DNA of 47,511 bases from an uncultured Treponema sp. (GTDB taxonomy: Bacteria > Spirochaetota > Spirochaetia > Treponematales > Treponemataceae), in NCBI GenBank assembly GCA_900316905.1, contig ONET01000018.1, forward strand, positions 1 through 47,511, in the 5' to 3' direction. The first letter of the stretch is position 1. Every line of letters begins with the position of its first letter. The notes below the pieces were generated by a model. That model saw only the letters and a list, made by a program, of their open reading frames with translations. It made no database searches and was not told where the DNA came from. Of this stretch, positions 16,649-24,338 are shown piece by piece. Made by a program: the position numbers and the translations under genes.

Positions 16649-17710
16649 CTAGAAAGCTCGGAAAGTTTTAGGAATTTGAACCATGACTTTTATGTACAAG
16701 TCGCCCTTTCGCGCGGCGGAAGCGATTCCCTCCCCCCGGACGCGCAAAAGCTTTCCGTTTTGGCAGCCGGCAGGAATCGGAATGTCAATCTTGCGGCCGT
16801 CAAGCGCGGTTATGGTGACCGTAGCCCCCAACGCCGCTTGGCTCATCGAAATGGGCAGGGCGCAATACAAGTCGCTTCCGCTTCTCTCGTAATAAGCGTC
16901 GTTTTGAACGTGGACAACCACAATCAAGTCGCCCGGCTGCCCTCCGTCGCGGCCCGCGTCGCCCTGCTTGGGGATTACGATGCGCTTTCCGTCGTCAATT
17001 CCGGCCGGAATCGTAAAGGAAACCACCTTGTTTTCTTTTTGGTAGCCAGTTCCGCGGCATGATTTGCAAGGATGTTCTATTATTTGGCCCGCTCCGTGGC
17101 ACTGGGGACAAGTCTGCGAAACGGCGAAAAAGCCGCTGGAACGCCTGATTTGGCCCATGCCGTTGCAGGCGGGGCATGTTTTTTTGCCGGTGCCGGGCTC
17201 GGCGCCCGTTCCATGGCAAGCAGGACAGGCGGCGTTGTGGGCAAAGCGCAAGTCTTTCTTTACGCCAAAAACCGCCTCCTTGAAGGTGATTTCCAAATCG
17301 TAGCGGAGGCTGGCGCCGTCGTTGTCGGACTGGCCTCCTCGCCCGCCGCCAAAACCGCCTCCAAAGCCGCCGCCGAAAATATTGCTGAAAATGTCTTCAA
17401 AACCGCCGCCCATGCCGCCAAAAAGGTCGGAAAAGTCATGGAAAGCGTGCGAGTACTGGGCGCCGCCGCCGGCTCCCATGCCGTCAAGGCCGGCCCAGCC
17501 GTATTGGTCGTAAATCGGCCGCTTCTTTTCGTCAGAAAGGACTTCGTAGGCTTCGGTGGCCTCCTTGAACTTTTCCTCGGCTTCTTTGTTGCCGGGGTTT
17601 CGGTCAGGATGGTATTTTACGGCCAGCTTGCGGTAAGCCCTTTTGATTTCGTCAATAGAGGCGCTTTTTTCTATTCCCAATACTTCGTAACAATCGCGTT
17701 TTGCAGACAT
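16649..17710 (-). CDS. dnaJ: Chaperone DnaJ
   Basis: A 353-residue type I J-protein, co-chaperone that stimulates DnaK ATPase. The J domain (about 5-68) contains HPD in [10 protein letters not shown] Gly/Phe-rich linker follows. Four CxxCxGxG-type zinc motifs begin [24 protein letters not shown] and CKSCRGTG. The C-terminus ends QIPKTFRAF, about 20 residues earlier than usual; a one-base change would read PKLSELSR, closer to relatives. This may be a harmless shortening. It lies 197 nt downstream of dnaK. Confidence 0.95.
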   Translation of the reverse strand: MSAKRDCYEVLGIEKSASIDEIKRAYRKLAVKYHPDRNPGNKEAEEKFKEATEAYEVLSDEKKRPIYDQYGWAGLDGMGAGGGAQYSHAFHDFSDLFGGMGGGFEDIFSNIFGGGFGGGFGGGRGGQSDNDGASLRYDLEITFKEAVFGVKKDLRFAHNAACPACHGTGAEPGTGKKTCPACNGMGQIRRSSGFFAVSQTCPQCHGAGQIIEHPCKSCRGTGYQKENKVVSFTIPAGIDDGKRIVIPKQGDAGRDGGQPGDLIVVVHVQNDAYYERSGSDLYCALPISMSQAALGATVTITALDGRKIDIPIPAGCQNGKLLRVRGEGIASAARKGDLYIKVMVQIPKTFRAF

Positions 17711-17768
17711 AGTTCGCTCTTCGCTCGTGATATTTTATTCTCAACCTTAACTGCTTTTTCGAGCAGAT

Positions 17769-17915
17769 TGCGCAAGCGGCGGGCATGCCGCCCTTGCGTC
17801 ACGGTTGTTTTTAGGCGCATGGACGCGCCGTTTTTGGTATTGAACCGATTCGCGAGAATTCGGCGTTAGCCGAATTCTCGACGATTAAAAATCACAGGAG
17901 GTGATTTTTAATCGT
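17769..17915 (-). other. Hairpin-rich dnaK-dnaJ spacer
   Basis: Three stems occur: around 17769-17797 (GCAAG...CTTGC enclosing GGCGG...CCGCC), 17853-17864 with 17869-17880 (12 bp, loop GTTA) and 17881-17895 with 17901-17915 (15 bp, loop of five). The last contains the dnaK stop codon. On the mRNA its loop reads CTCCT inside ATCACCTCCT, the same as the conserved 3' tail of 16S rRNA. Confidence 0.6.
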
Positions 17916-19878
17916 GGACTTCGTAGTTCACGTCTTCGGCGCTGCCCTTGTCAAAGCCAGAGCCGCTGCCAGCCGCTCCGCCGTTTGAGGCGCCCGCGTT
18001 GGGACCGGCGCCCGCGTTGGGGTTGGCTCCGGCGCCAGGATTGGCTCCCGCTCCGCCCGCGGCCTGCTGCTGCTTGTACAATTCCTCGGCGATCTTGTAA
18101 GAAGCCTGCTTTAGGGCTTCGGTCTTGGCCTTGATGTCGGCGGTGTTGTCGCTTTCCAAAGCCTTCTTAAGCTCGGCCACGGCGTCCTCAACCTTTTGCT
18201 TTTCAGCGCCGTTGATTTTGTCGCCCAATTCCTTGAGGGACTTTTCTGTCTGGTAAACCAAGCTGTCGGCCTCGTTCTTGGCGTCAACGGCTTCGCGCTT
18301 GGCCTTGTCGCTGGCGGCGTTGGCCTCCGCGTCCTTCACCATCTTGTTGATTTCTTCCTCGCTAAGGCCGGAAGAAGAAGTGATCGTGATGTGCTGGTCC
18401 TTTCCTGTTCCCAAGTCCTTGGCGCTTACGTTTACAATGCCGTTGGCGTCGATGTCAAAGGTGACTTCGATTTGCGGAACGCCGCGGGGAGCCGCCGGAA
18501 TTCCGTCAAGGTTGAAGTTGCCCAAAGTGCGGTTCTGGGCGGCCATCTCGCGCTCGCCCTGCAATACGTGGATTGTGACGGCAGTCTGGCCGTCGGCGGC
18601 GGTAGAGAATACCTGGCTCTTTTTTGTAGGAATCGTCGTGTTGCGGTTGATGAGCTTTGTCATGACGCCGCCCATAGTTTCGATTCCCAAAGAAAGCGGA
18701 GTTACGTCAAGCAAGACCACGTCCTTTACGTCGCCCTGCAAAACGCCGCCCTGGACGGCCGCGCCGATGGCAACCGCTTCGTCGGGGTTGACGGAACGGC
18801 TTCCCTCTTTTCCAAAAAGCTCTTTGACAACGTCCTGAACTTTGGGCATGCGGCTTGAACCGCCTACCAAAAGGACTTCGTCAATTTTGTCGGCCGTGAT
18901 GCCGGCGTCGGCCAAAGCCTTGCGGCAGGGCTCTTTTGTGGCCTCGAACAAGTCTTCGGTCATCTGCTCAAACTGGGCGCGGGTAAGGTTCTTTTGCAAG
19001 TGCTTGGGGCCTGTCGCGTCGGCGGTGATGAACGGAAGGTTGATGGCCGTCGATGTCTGGGCGGAAAGCTGAATTTTGGCGTTTTCGGCGGCTTCGCGGA
19101 GGCGCTGCAAGGCCATCGGATCCTTTGAAAGGTCGATGCCCGTGTCCTTCTTGAACTCGTCGACAAGCCAGTCCATGATTCGGCGGTCCCAGTCGTCGCC
19201 GCCGAGGTGTGTGTTTCCGTTTGTTGACTTAACTTCAAAGACGCCGTCGGCCAATTCCAAGATGGAAATGTCGAATGTGCCGCCGCCCAAGTCGTAGACG
19301 GCGATTGTCTTTTCCTTGTTCTGGTCCTTGTTAAAGCCAAAGGCCAGGGCCGCGGCAGTAGGCTCGTTGATGATGCGCTTTACGTCAAGGCCGGCGATTT
19401 TACCGGCGTCCTTCGTGGCCTGGCGCTGGCTGTCGTTGAAGTAGGCCGGAACCGTGATTACGGCTTCGGTGACTTCGCTTCCAAGGTAGTCCTCGGCGGT
19501 CTTTTTCATCTTCTGCAAGATGAAGGCCGAAATTTCCTGGGGGCTGAACTGCTTTTGGGCGCCGTTGTCGGTGACCTCGACGCGGCAGTCGGCTCCGTTG
19601 TCGATGATTTTGTAAGGAAGCTTGGCGGCCTCGCCGGTCAACTCGCTGTAGCGGTGGCCGATAAGGCGCTTGATTGAGTAAACTGTGTTCTTTGGGTTGG
19701 TGACCATTTGGTTTTTGGCCGGCGCTCCGACAATGCGGTCGCCCTGGGCCGTGAATCCTACGATTGAGGGGGTCGTGCGGCCGCCCTCAGCGTTCTGGAT
19801 TACGACCGGCTCGCCGTTTTCCATCACGGCCACGCAAGAGTTTGTCGTTCCCAAGTCAATTCCGATAATCTTTCCCAT
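17908..19878 (-). CDS. dnaK: Chaperone DnaK (Hsp70)
   Basis: A 656-residue Hsp70. Visible signatures are [14 protein letters not shown] (N-terminal), [14 protein letters not shown] and [14 protein letters not shown] in the ATPase domain, a substrate-binding domain starting around [14 protein letters not shown], and a helical lid. The C-terminal tail is long and built of Gly/Ala/Asn/Pro repeats ([15 protein letters not shown]) before the acidic end EDVNYEVHD. It has a good AGGAG site. The order grpE-dnaK-dnaJ is preserved; grpE ends 25 nt upstream. No CIRCE operator is seen. Confidence 0.98.
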   Translation of the reverse strand: MGKIIGIDLGTTNSCVAVMENGEPVVIQNAEGGRTTPSIVGFTAQGDRIVGAPAKNQMVTNPKNTVYSIKRLIGHRYSELTGEAAKLPYKIIDNGADCRVEVTDNGAQKQFSPQEISAFILQKMKKTAEDYLGSEVTEAVITVPAYFNDSQRQATKDAGKIAGLDVKRIINEPTAAALAFGFNKDQNKEKTIAVYDLGGGTFDISILELADGVFEVKSTNGNTHLGGDDWDRRIMDWLVDEFKKDTGIDLSKDPMALQRLREAAENAKIQLSAQTSTAINLPFITADATGPKHLQKNLTRAQFEQMTEDLFEATKEPCRKALADAGITADKIDEVLLVGGSSRMPKVQDVVKELFGKEGSRSVNPDEAVAIGAAVQGGVLQGDVKDVVLLDVTPLSLGIETMGGVMTKLINRNTTIPTKKSQVFSTAADGQTAVTIHVLQGEREMAAQNRTLGNFNLDGIPAAPRGVPQIEVTFDIDANGIVNVSAKDLGTGKDQHITITSSSGLSEEEINKMVKDAEANAASDKAKREAVDAKNEADSLVYQTEKSLKELGDKINGAEKQKVEDAVAELKKALESDNTADIKAKTEALKQASYKIAEELYKQQQAAGGAGANPGAGANPNAGAGPNAGASNGGAAGSGSGFDKGSAEDVNYEVHD

Positions 19879-19903
19879 AATTATTCTCCTATTCTTCTAT
19901 ATA

Positions 19904-20575
19904 TTACTTGTCTTTGGGCATCGTCACCATAACTTTGGCGTTACGAATGACCCTGTCCTTTAGCTTATATCCCTTAAGATAAACTTCCTTCAAGACCGGC
20001 TTTTCAACCTCGTCCTGGCAGCTGCCGATGGCCTCGTGCATGTCGGGGTTAAAGTCCTCTCCGGCCTGACCAAAGGCGGTCAAGTTGTACTTTGTCTCCA
20101 GCATCGAAATCAGCGACGAGCTTATGATTTTGACTCCGTCGGCTATTGCCTTGGGGTCGTCTGCCTTTTCGGCGGCCTCAACCGTGCGGTCAAGGTTGTC
20201 TAGGCTGTCCAGCAAGTCCTGCAAAAGCGCGGTGTTGGCGTAGTCGTAGGCGTCCTGCTTTTCCTTTATAGTGCGCTTGCGGTAGTTGTCAAAGTCCGCG
20301 GCGCGGCGCAAAAGCTGGTCCTTAAGGTCGGCGTTCTCTTTTTCGAGGGCGGCAATTTTCTCTTCCGGGGTCGGCTCTTTTTCTTTCTCTGCGGAACTGT
20401 CGCCCTCAGGCTGAGCGGAATCGCTTTCTTGAGCGGAACCTTCCTCCGCGGCTTGGGCGGAATCAGCCTCGCCGTCTTCTTTGCTTGAAGGCCCCGCGTT
20501 TTCCTGCGTTTCTTCGCTATTCTGAGCGTTTTCTTGAACTTCTTCGCGCTCTTTTTCTTCTTCCTTTTCTTCCAT
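19904..20575 (-). CDS. grpE: Nucleotide exchange factor GrpE
   Basis: A 223-residue GrpE. The first ~75 residues are a low-complexity Glu/Ser/Gln-rich extension. A coiled coil follows (about 77-110, EEKIAALEKENADLKDQL), then the GrpE core (LLQDLLDSLDNLDR; FNPDMHEAIG; LKEVYLKGYKLKDRVIRNAKV). It releases ADP from DnaK and heads the grpE-dnaK-dnaJ run. The ribosome site is weak. The N-terminal tail is longer than in many relatives. Confidence 0.97.
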   Translation of the reverse strand: MEEKEEEKEREEVQENAQNSEETQENAGPSSKEDGEADSAQAAEEGSAQESDSAQPEGDSSAEKEKEPTPEEKIAALEKENADLKDQLLRRAADFDNYRKRTIKEKQDAYDYANTALLQDLLDSLDNLDRTVEAAEKADDPKAIADGVKIISSSLISMLETKYNLTAFGQAGEDFNPDMHEAIGSCQDEVEKPVLKEVYLKGYKLKDRVIRNAKVMVTMPKDK

Positions 20576-20638
20576 ACTTCTAAAGATAATAAAAAAAAAG
20601 AGGAATCGTCAAGTTTTTAAGGAAAAAAAATAAAAAAA

Positions 20639-20661
20639 AGCGTTCCCTCAAAGGAAACGCT
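20639..20661 (-). terminator. Terminator-like hairpin, first copy
   Basis: AGCGTT/AACGCT stem with a second short stem, followed on the minus strand by a long T-rich run. It is nearly identical to the hairpin behind tRNA-Thr at 20827-20850 and ends the structured element at 20684-20792. Confidence 0.75.
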
Positions 20662-20683
20662 CAGAAAAAGCCAAGTTCCGCTC

Positions 20684-20796
20684 CTTGAACCCGCCGACAA
20701 TCGAAGAGGCGTTAAAAAAGCGAGCGCCGCTCGCTTTTAGCCTCATCGATAGAACGGCGCGCGGCGAAATTTATTGAGCCGCTCGGTTCAAGTCCG
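20684..20796. repeat. Structured inverted-repeat element with tRNA T-arm-like sequence
   Basis: CTTGAACC (20684-20691) pairs with GGTTCAAG (20785-20792). Inside, ATCGA/TCGAT, GAGGC/GCCTC and AAAAGCGAGC/GCTCGCTTTT (20700-20750) form one long stem with small bulges. Bases 20783-20796 equal 14 bases of the tRNA-Thr T-arm on the opposite strand. It could be an ncRNA ending at the 20639-20661 terminator or a rearranged tRNA remnant. Confidence 0.5.
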
Positions 20797-20826
20797 CAGT
20801 AACCAAAACGCTCACAAACAAAAAAA

Positions 20827-20850
20827 AGCGTTCCCCCCAAAGGAAACGCT
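20827..20850 (-). terminator. Terminator of tRNA-Thr
   Basis: AGCGTT/AACGCT hairpin with an interior C-run, followed on the minus strand by nine T. It lies directly behind the tRNA 3' end. Confidence 0.85.
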
Positions 20851-20858
20851 TAAGTTAA

Positions 20859-20931
20859 AGCCAACTTCCGGACTTGAACCGAATACCTGCGCGTTACGAG
20901 TGCGCTGCTCTACCAGGTGAGCTAAGTTGGC
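20859..20931 (-). tRNA. tRNA-Thr (anticodon CGT)
   Basis: Cloverleaf: acceptor GCCAACT/AGTTGGC (7 bp), D-arm GCTC/GAGC, anticodon stem GCGCA/CGCGC with a terminal A-C mismatch, loop CTCGTAA giving anticodon CGT, and T-arm TTCGG-TTCAAGT-CCGGA. CCA is not encoded. The promoter on the minus strand is TTGAAC (20965-20970), 17-bp spacer, TATTAT (20942-20947). Confidence 0.93.
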
Positions 20932-20941
20932 AAGTTCCGTC

Positions 20942-20970
20942 ATAATAGCAAAAATTCAAAAAAAGTTCAA
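20942..20970 (-). promoter_or_regulatory. tRNA-Thr promoter
   Basis: Minus-strand TTGAAC at 20965-20970 and TATTAT at 20942-20947 with an exact 17-bp spacer. The -35 hexamer is the same as in the tRNA-Val promoter at 24024-24052. Confidence 0.75.
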
Positions 20971-21042
20971 GAGCCGCAAAAAGAAATTCACCCTTTCCCC
21001 ACAAAAAATGTGAAAATTCTCCCAAAAAAAGCGAAAAAAAAT

Positions 21043-21071
21043 TTGACAAATCAAAAAAAGCGCCTTAAAAT
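21043..21071 (+). promoter_or_regulatory. Promoter of the sugar ABC ATPase gene
   Basis: TTGACA (21043-21048), 17-bp spacer, TAAAAT (21066-21071). GGAGG precedes the ATG at 21105. The same pair TTGACA/TAAAAT drives the porin gene. Confidence 0.8.
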
Positions 21072-21104
21072 AATCCTAATAATATAATTTAACGGAGGGC
21101 CAGC

Positions 21105-22223
21105 ATGGCTAAAGTTGAACTCAAAGGAATTGGAAAAATCTACGACGGAAACGTCCGCGCGGTTACCAATTCGAACATCACAGTTGAAGACAAGGAATTC
21201 TGCGTTTTCGTAGGACCTTCAGGATGCGGAAAGTCAACCACTCTTCGCATGATCGCCGGTTTGGAAGACATTTCAGAAGGAAAGCTTCTTATTGACGGAA
21301 AGGAAATGAACGACGTTCCGCCGAAAGACCGCGACATCGCGATGGTTTTCCAGAACTACGCTTTGTACCCCCATATGTCGGTATACGACAACATGGCTTT
21401 TGGACTTAAGATCCGCAAGATGGACAAAAAGGAAATCGACCGCCGCGTTCAGGAAGCCGCCAAGCAGCTTGACTTGGTTCAGTATCTCAACAGAAAGCCA
21501 AAGGCCCTTTCGGGCGGACAGCGCCAGCGCGTAGCCGTAGGCCGCGCCATCGTCCGCAACCCCAAGGTATTCTTGTTCGACGAGCCTCTTTCAAACCTTG
21601 ACGCCAAGCTCCGCGTTACAATGCGCGCCGAAATCGCGGCCCTTCACAACCGCTTGCAGGCCACAATGATTTACGTTACCCACGACCAGATTGAGGCCAT
21701 GACGCTCGGCGACAAGATTGTCGTTATGAAAGACGGCGTAATCCAGCAGATTGGAGCCCCGCTCTACCTCTACAACAACCCGATCAACAAGTTTGTCGCC
21801 GGCTTTATCGGAACTCCGCCGATGAACTTCCTTACCGTAAAGGTAATCGAAAAGGGCGGAAAGGTTGTCGTTGACGAAGGCTCTTTCGCCATCGTTCCCA
21901 CAGCCGACCAGCAAAAGCGCCTCAAGGCCTATGTTGGAAAGGAAGTTTACTTTGGTATTCGCCCTGAGGACATCGAGTACTCAGAAAAGGCCGGCGAAAA
22001 CGCCATGCAGATGAAGATCACCAACAAGGAACCCCTTGGAGCTGAGACTCACCTTTACTTGGCCACACAAAAAGGCCAGAACATCATCGCCAAGACAACG
22101 GCCAACGCCGCGTTCCGCTTGGGCGAGACTGTCACATTGATTCCCGACATGAAGAAGGCCAAGTTCTTCTCTACAGAAGAAGGCGAGCCCAACATCATCG
22201 AGGACATCAAGAAGGAATGGTAA
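21105..22223 (+). CDS. ugpC: Sugar ABC transporter ATP-binding protein (UgpC/MsmX/MalK family)
   Basis: A 372-residue ATPase. Walker A is GPSGCGKSTT, the Q-loop is VFQNYALYPHM, the ABC signature is LSGGQRQRVAVGRA and Walker B is VFLFDEPLSNLD, followed by the switch histidine in YVTHDQ. The C-terminal ~135 residues form the MalK-type OB/TOBE domain (GIRPEDI). Such ATPases often serve several carbohydrate importers. It stands alone, without permease or binding-protein genes, so it is probably a shared ATPase. The stop codon lies inside a palindrome. The exact substrate cannot be told, so the symbol is by family only. Confidence 0.92.
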   Translation: MAKVELKGIGKIYDGNVRAVTNSNITVEDKEFCVFVGPSGCGKSTTLRMIAGLEDISEGKLLIDGKEMNDVPPKDRDIAMVFQNYALYPHMSVYDNMAFGLKIRKMDKKEIDRRVQEAAKQLDLVQYLNRKPKALSGGQRQRVAVGRAIVRNPKVFLFDEPLSNLDAKLRVTMRAEIAALHNRLQATMIYVTHDQIEAMTLGDKIVVMKDGVIQQIGAPLYLYNNPINKFVAGFIGTPPMNFLTVKVIEKGGKVVVDEGSFAIVPTADQQKRLKAYVGKEVYFGIRPEDIEYSEKAGENAMQMKITNKEPLGAETHLYLATQKGQNIIAKTTANAAFRLGETVTLIPDMKKAKFFSTEEGEPNIIEDIKKEW

Positions 22224-22295
22224 GTTCGCGCTGCGAACTTACATAAAAGCGCTAACGCGCTTTTAGTTGACGAGAATTCGCGCTGCGAATTCTCG
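22221..22295. other. Three palindromic hairpins after the ABC ATPase gene
   Basis: TAAGTTCGC/GCGAACTTA (22221-22241) contains the stop codon; TAAAAGCGC/GCGCTTTTA (22244-22265) and CGAGAATTCGC/GCGAATTCTCG (22271-22295) follow. Two of the three have GCT loops. Confidence 0.7.
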
Positions 22296-22354
22296 CATAA
22301 ATGTTGAGTAGTCCTGAACATTATGGGAACATAAGTGTTCGGCATTACATACGG

Positions 22355-22397
22355 AGAACGGCAAAATGACACAAGGGTCATTGCCGTTCTTTTTTTT
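22355..22397 (+). terminator. Strong terminator after the ABC ATPase gene
   Basis: AGAACGGCAA (22355-22364) pairs with TTGCCGTTCT (22381-22390); an inner TGAC/GTCA pair extends the stem. A T-run follows to 22397. Confidence 0.85.
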
Positions 22398-22510
22398 GTC
22401 CAAAAGATTCCCGCGTATGTCGCTCCGCTCCATTTTGATATAGGAAGCGATTCAACTGCGCTCTTGACAGAGCGCGGACAATCGCGCGCGGGAATGACAG
22501 GCTCTCGCGG

Positions 22511-22569
22511 TGTCATTGTCGGGTTGCCCAACGCCTGTCATTGTCGGGCTTGACCCGACAATCTTTTTT
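22511..22569 (+). repeat. Dispersed TGTCATTGTCGGG repeat with terminator-like end
   Basis: TGTCATTGTCGGG occurs at 22511-22523 and again at 22536-22548. The second copy forms a 9-bp hairpin ATTGTCGGG/CCCGACAAT (22540-22562) followed by six T. A related unit lies at 29486-29523. No gene is present in 22398-22584. Confidence 0.6.
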
Positions 22570-22584
22570 CCATATACTTTCCCA

Positions 22585-23946
22585 ATGCAAGAAAATCAAG
22601 TCAAAGAAAACAAGATGGGCGTGATGCCGGTGGGCCGCCTTTTGGTGAACATGTCGCTTCCGATGATGATAAGCATGTTCGTCTTGTCGCTTTACAACAT
22701 AGTGGACAGCATTTTTGTCTCACAAATCAGCGAGGAAGCCTTGACCGCCGTGTCGATGGCTTTCCCCTTTCAAATGCTTATGGTCAGCTTTGGCCTTGGA
22801 ACGGCGGTCGGTGTGAACGCGCTGCTTTCGATGCGCCTTGGCCAAAAGAACCAAGAGGGCGTCAACAAGAGCGCGATGAACGGGATTTTTTTGGCGGCGG
22901 TCACTTATGTCCTTTTTGCAATTCTTTGCCTGCTTTTTGTCCCGCCCTACTTTAGAAGCCAAACGCAAAACCAAACGATTGTAAAAGACGGAATCATATA
23001 CCTTTCGATTTGCATGTTCTTGGGCTTTGGCCAGTTTGGGCAAATGATGTTCGACCGCCTTTTGCAGGCCACGGGAAAAACCGTTTGGACAATGGGCTCG
23101 CAACTGGTCGGCGCGATTTTCAACATAATTTTTGACCCAATCTTGATTTTTGGCCTTGGCCCATTTCCCAAAATGGGAATCTCGGGAGCCGCGGCGGCCA
23201 CGGTGGCCGGACAAATTTTGGCGGCCTGCGTGTCGCTGACCTTTAACCTTAAGGTTAACCGAGAAGTTCATTTTAGCCTAAAGGGCTTTCGCCCGGACCC
23301 GGAAGTGATTTTGCAAATCTACAAGGTGGGCGCTCCGTCAATCGTCCTGCAGGCAGTGGGCTCACTGACCTCTTACACGATGAATTTGATTTTAGGAATG
23401 TTCAAGGGAATCGCCGACACTGCAATCGCGGTTTACGGCGTTTACTTTAAGCTGAACAGTTTTGTATTCATGCCGGTCTTTGGCTTGAACAGCGGCCTTG
23501 TTCCGATTATCGCCTACAATTATGGCGCCAAAAAGCCGGACAGAATCAAGCGCGCGATAAAGCTTGCCATAATCGCCGCCTGCGCGATAATGACAGTTGG
23601 CGTTTCATTGTTTGAATTTTTTCCGCAAAAACTTTTTGGCCTTTTCAACGCCTCCGACAAAATGCTTGAAATTGGAGTCCCCGCGTTGCGCCTAATCGCG
23701 CCTAGCTTTATGGGGGCGGCGGTTTGCATTTGCCTTGGCTCGGTTTTCCAGGCCTTGGGAAGCGCGAGCTACAGCATGTTCGTAAGCATCGCGCGCCAGC
23801 TTTTGTTCTTGCTTCCAAGCGCGTACCTTCTTTCGCTTACGGGAAAGATAAACAATGTGTGGTGGTGCTTTATAATCGCTGAAATGATTTCAATCGCGCT
23901 TTCGCTGTATTTCTTTGCGCGCGTAAAGAAAAAGAAGATTGGATGA
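22585..23946 (+). CDS. MATE family efflux transporter
   Basis: About 453 residues with 12 hydrophobic segments. MATE features are the N-terminal MSLPMMISMFVLSLYNIVDS, the pseudo-repeat with GVNALLSMRLGQKN, and the mid-protein PVFGLNSGLVPIIAYNYGAKK. Such pumps export cationic drugs or metabolites using Na+ or H+. I chose ATG 22585, since codons further upstream read through the repeat hairpin; there is no clear ribosome site, and ATG 22615 is an alternative. The last two codons and stop lie in the acceptor stem of the opposite-strand tRNA-Val. Confidence 0.92.
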   Translation: MQENQVKENKMGVMPVGRLLVNMSLPMMISMFVLSLYNIVDSIFVSQISEEALTAVSMAFPFQMLMVSFGLGTAVGVNALLSMRLGQKNQEGVNKSAMNGIFLAAVTYVLFAILCLLFVPPYFRSQTQNQTIVKDGIIYLSICMFLGFGQFGQMMFDRLLQATGKTVWTMGSQLVGAIFNIIFDPILIFGLGPFPKMGISGAAAATVAGQILAACVSLTFNLKVNREVHFSLKGFRPDPEVILQIYKVGAPSIVLQAVGSLTSYTMNLILGMFKGIADTAIAVYGVYFKLNSFVFMPVFGLNSGLVPIIAYNYGAKKPDRIKRAIKLAIIAACAIMTVGVSLFEFFPQKLFGLFNASDKMLEIGVPALRLIAPSFMGAAVCICLGSVFQALGSASYSMFVSIARQLLFLLPSAYLLSLTGKINNVWWCFIIAEMISIALSLYFFARVKKKKIG

Positions 23947-24011
23947 TGTTGGAATTGAACCAACGACCTCTGCCGTGTGAAGGCAGCGCTCTACCACTAA
24001 GCTAATCATCC
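23940..24011 (-). tRNA. tRNA-Val (anticodon CAC)
   Basis: Cloverleaf: acceptor GGATGAT/ATCATCC, D-arm GCTT/GAGC, anticodon arm CTGCC-TTCACAC-GGCAG giving CAC, T-arm GTTGG-TTCAATT-CCAAC, discriminator A. CCA is not encoded. The 3' end overlaps the end of the convergent MATE gene by seven bases. Confidence 0.94.
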
Positions 24012-24023
24012 AGGAATTGTTGT

Positions 24024-24052
24024 AATATAACAAATAAAAAAAATTTGTTCAA
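24024..24052 (-). promoter_or_regulatory. tRNA-Val promoter
   Basis: Minus-strand TTGAAC (24047-24052), 17-bp spacer, TATATT (24024-24029), about 12 nt before the tRNA 5' end. Confidence 0.75.
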
Positions 24053-24081
24053 TACCTAAAAAAACGCTTGACAGCCCACAA

Positions 24082-24239
24082 AAAAAAACGCTCCCAGTCG
24101 TAGCTGCGTCTGCTCGGCACCGCTAGATATCGTCGCTACTCGCTGTTTGCGCTTGTAACTATCCAACGCTGCCGCTATCGCGGCAGGCGCAAACAGAGAG
24201 TTGCCGCCAGACTCGCCACTCCTTCGCGCGTTTTTTTTT
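24082..24239 (+). repeat. Large structured intergenic element ending in a T-run
   Basis: No coding gene is seen in 24012-24338. CTCGCTGTTTGCGC (24139-24152) pairs with 24187-24200 with one mismatch; inside lies CTGCCGC-TATC-GCGGCAG (24169-24186). The element is flanked by an A9 run on the left and a T9 run (24231-24239) on the right. It may be the MATE gene's terminator or a structured repeat. Confidence 0.5.
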
Positions 24240-24290
24240 AGACTGGCCCTTAACCGTTATTCCTTGCAAAAAAGCCGCGCTCGCGCGAAA

Positions 24291-24338
24291 TCCGCTCGGA
24301 ACAACGATTAAGGTCTTGCCTAAAACGGCACGAGCGGA
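24291..24338. repeat. Half copy of the covarying stem-loop repeat, at the pta 3' end
   Basis: TCCGCTCG (24291-24298) pairs with CGAGCGGA (24331-24338). The core CGATTAAGGTCTTGC matches the copy at 25506-25549 in 14 of 15 bases, while the closing stem has a wholly different but still complementary sequence. Confidence 0.55.

Noticed and set aside
20576..20640. CIRCE heat-shock operator ahead of grpE
   Set aside because: No TTAGCACTC-N9-GAGTGCTAA match was found.
20662..20796. 4.5S SRP RNA, tmRNA or 6S RNA
   Set aside because: The conserved SRP GGAAGGAAGC-type core and tmRNA tag frame are absent; only a stem structure and tRNA-like T-arm text are seen.
22510..22584. Upstream start for the MATE gene
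   Set aside because: The added residues come from the dispersed repeat and its terminator hairpin.
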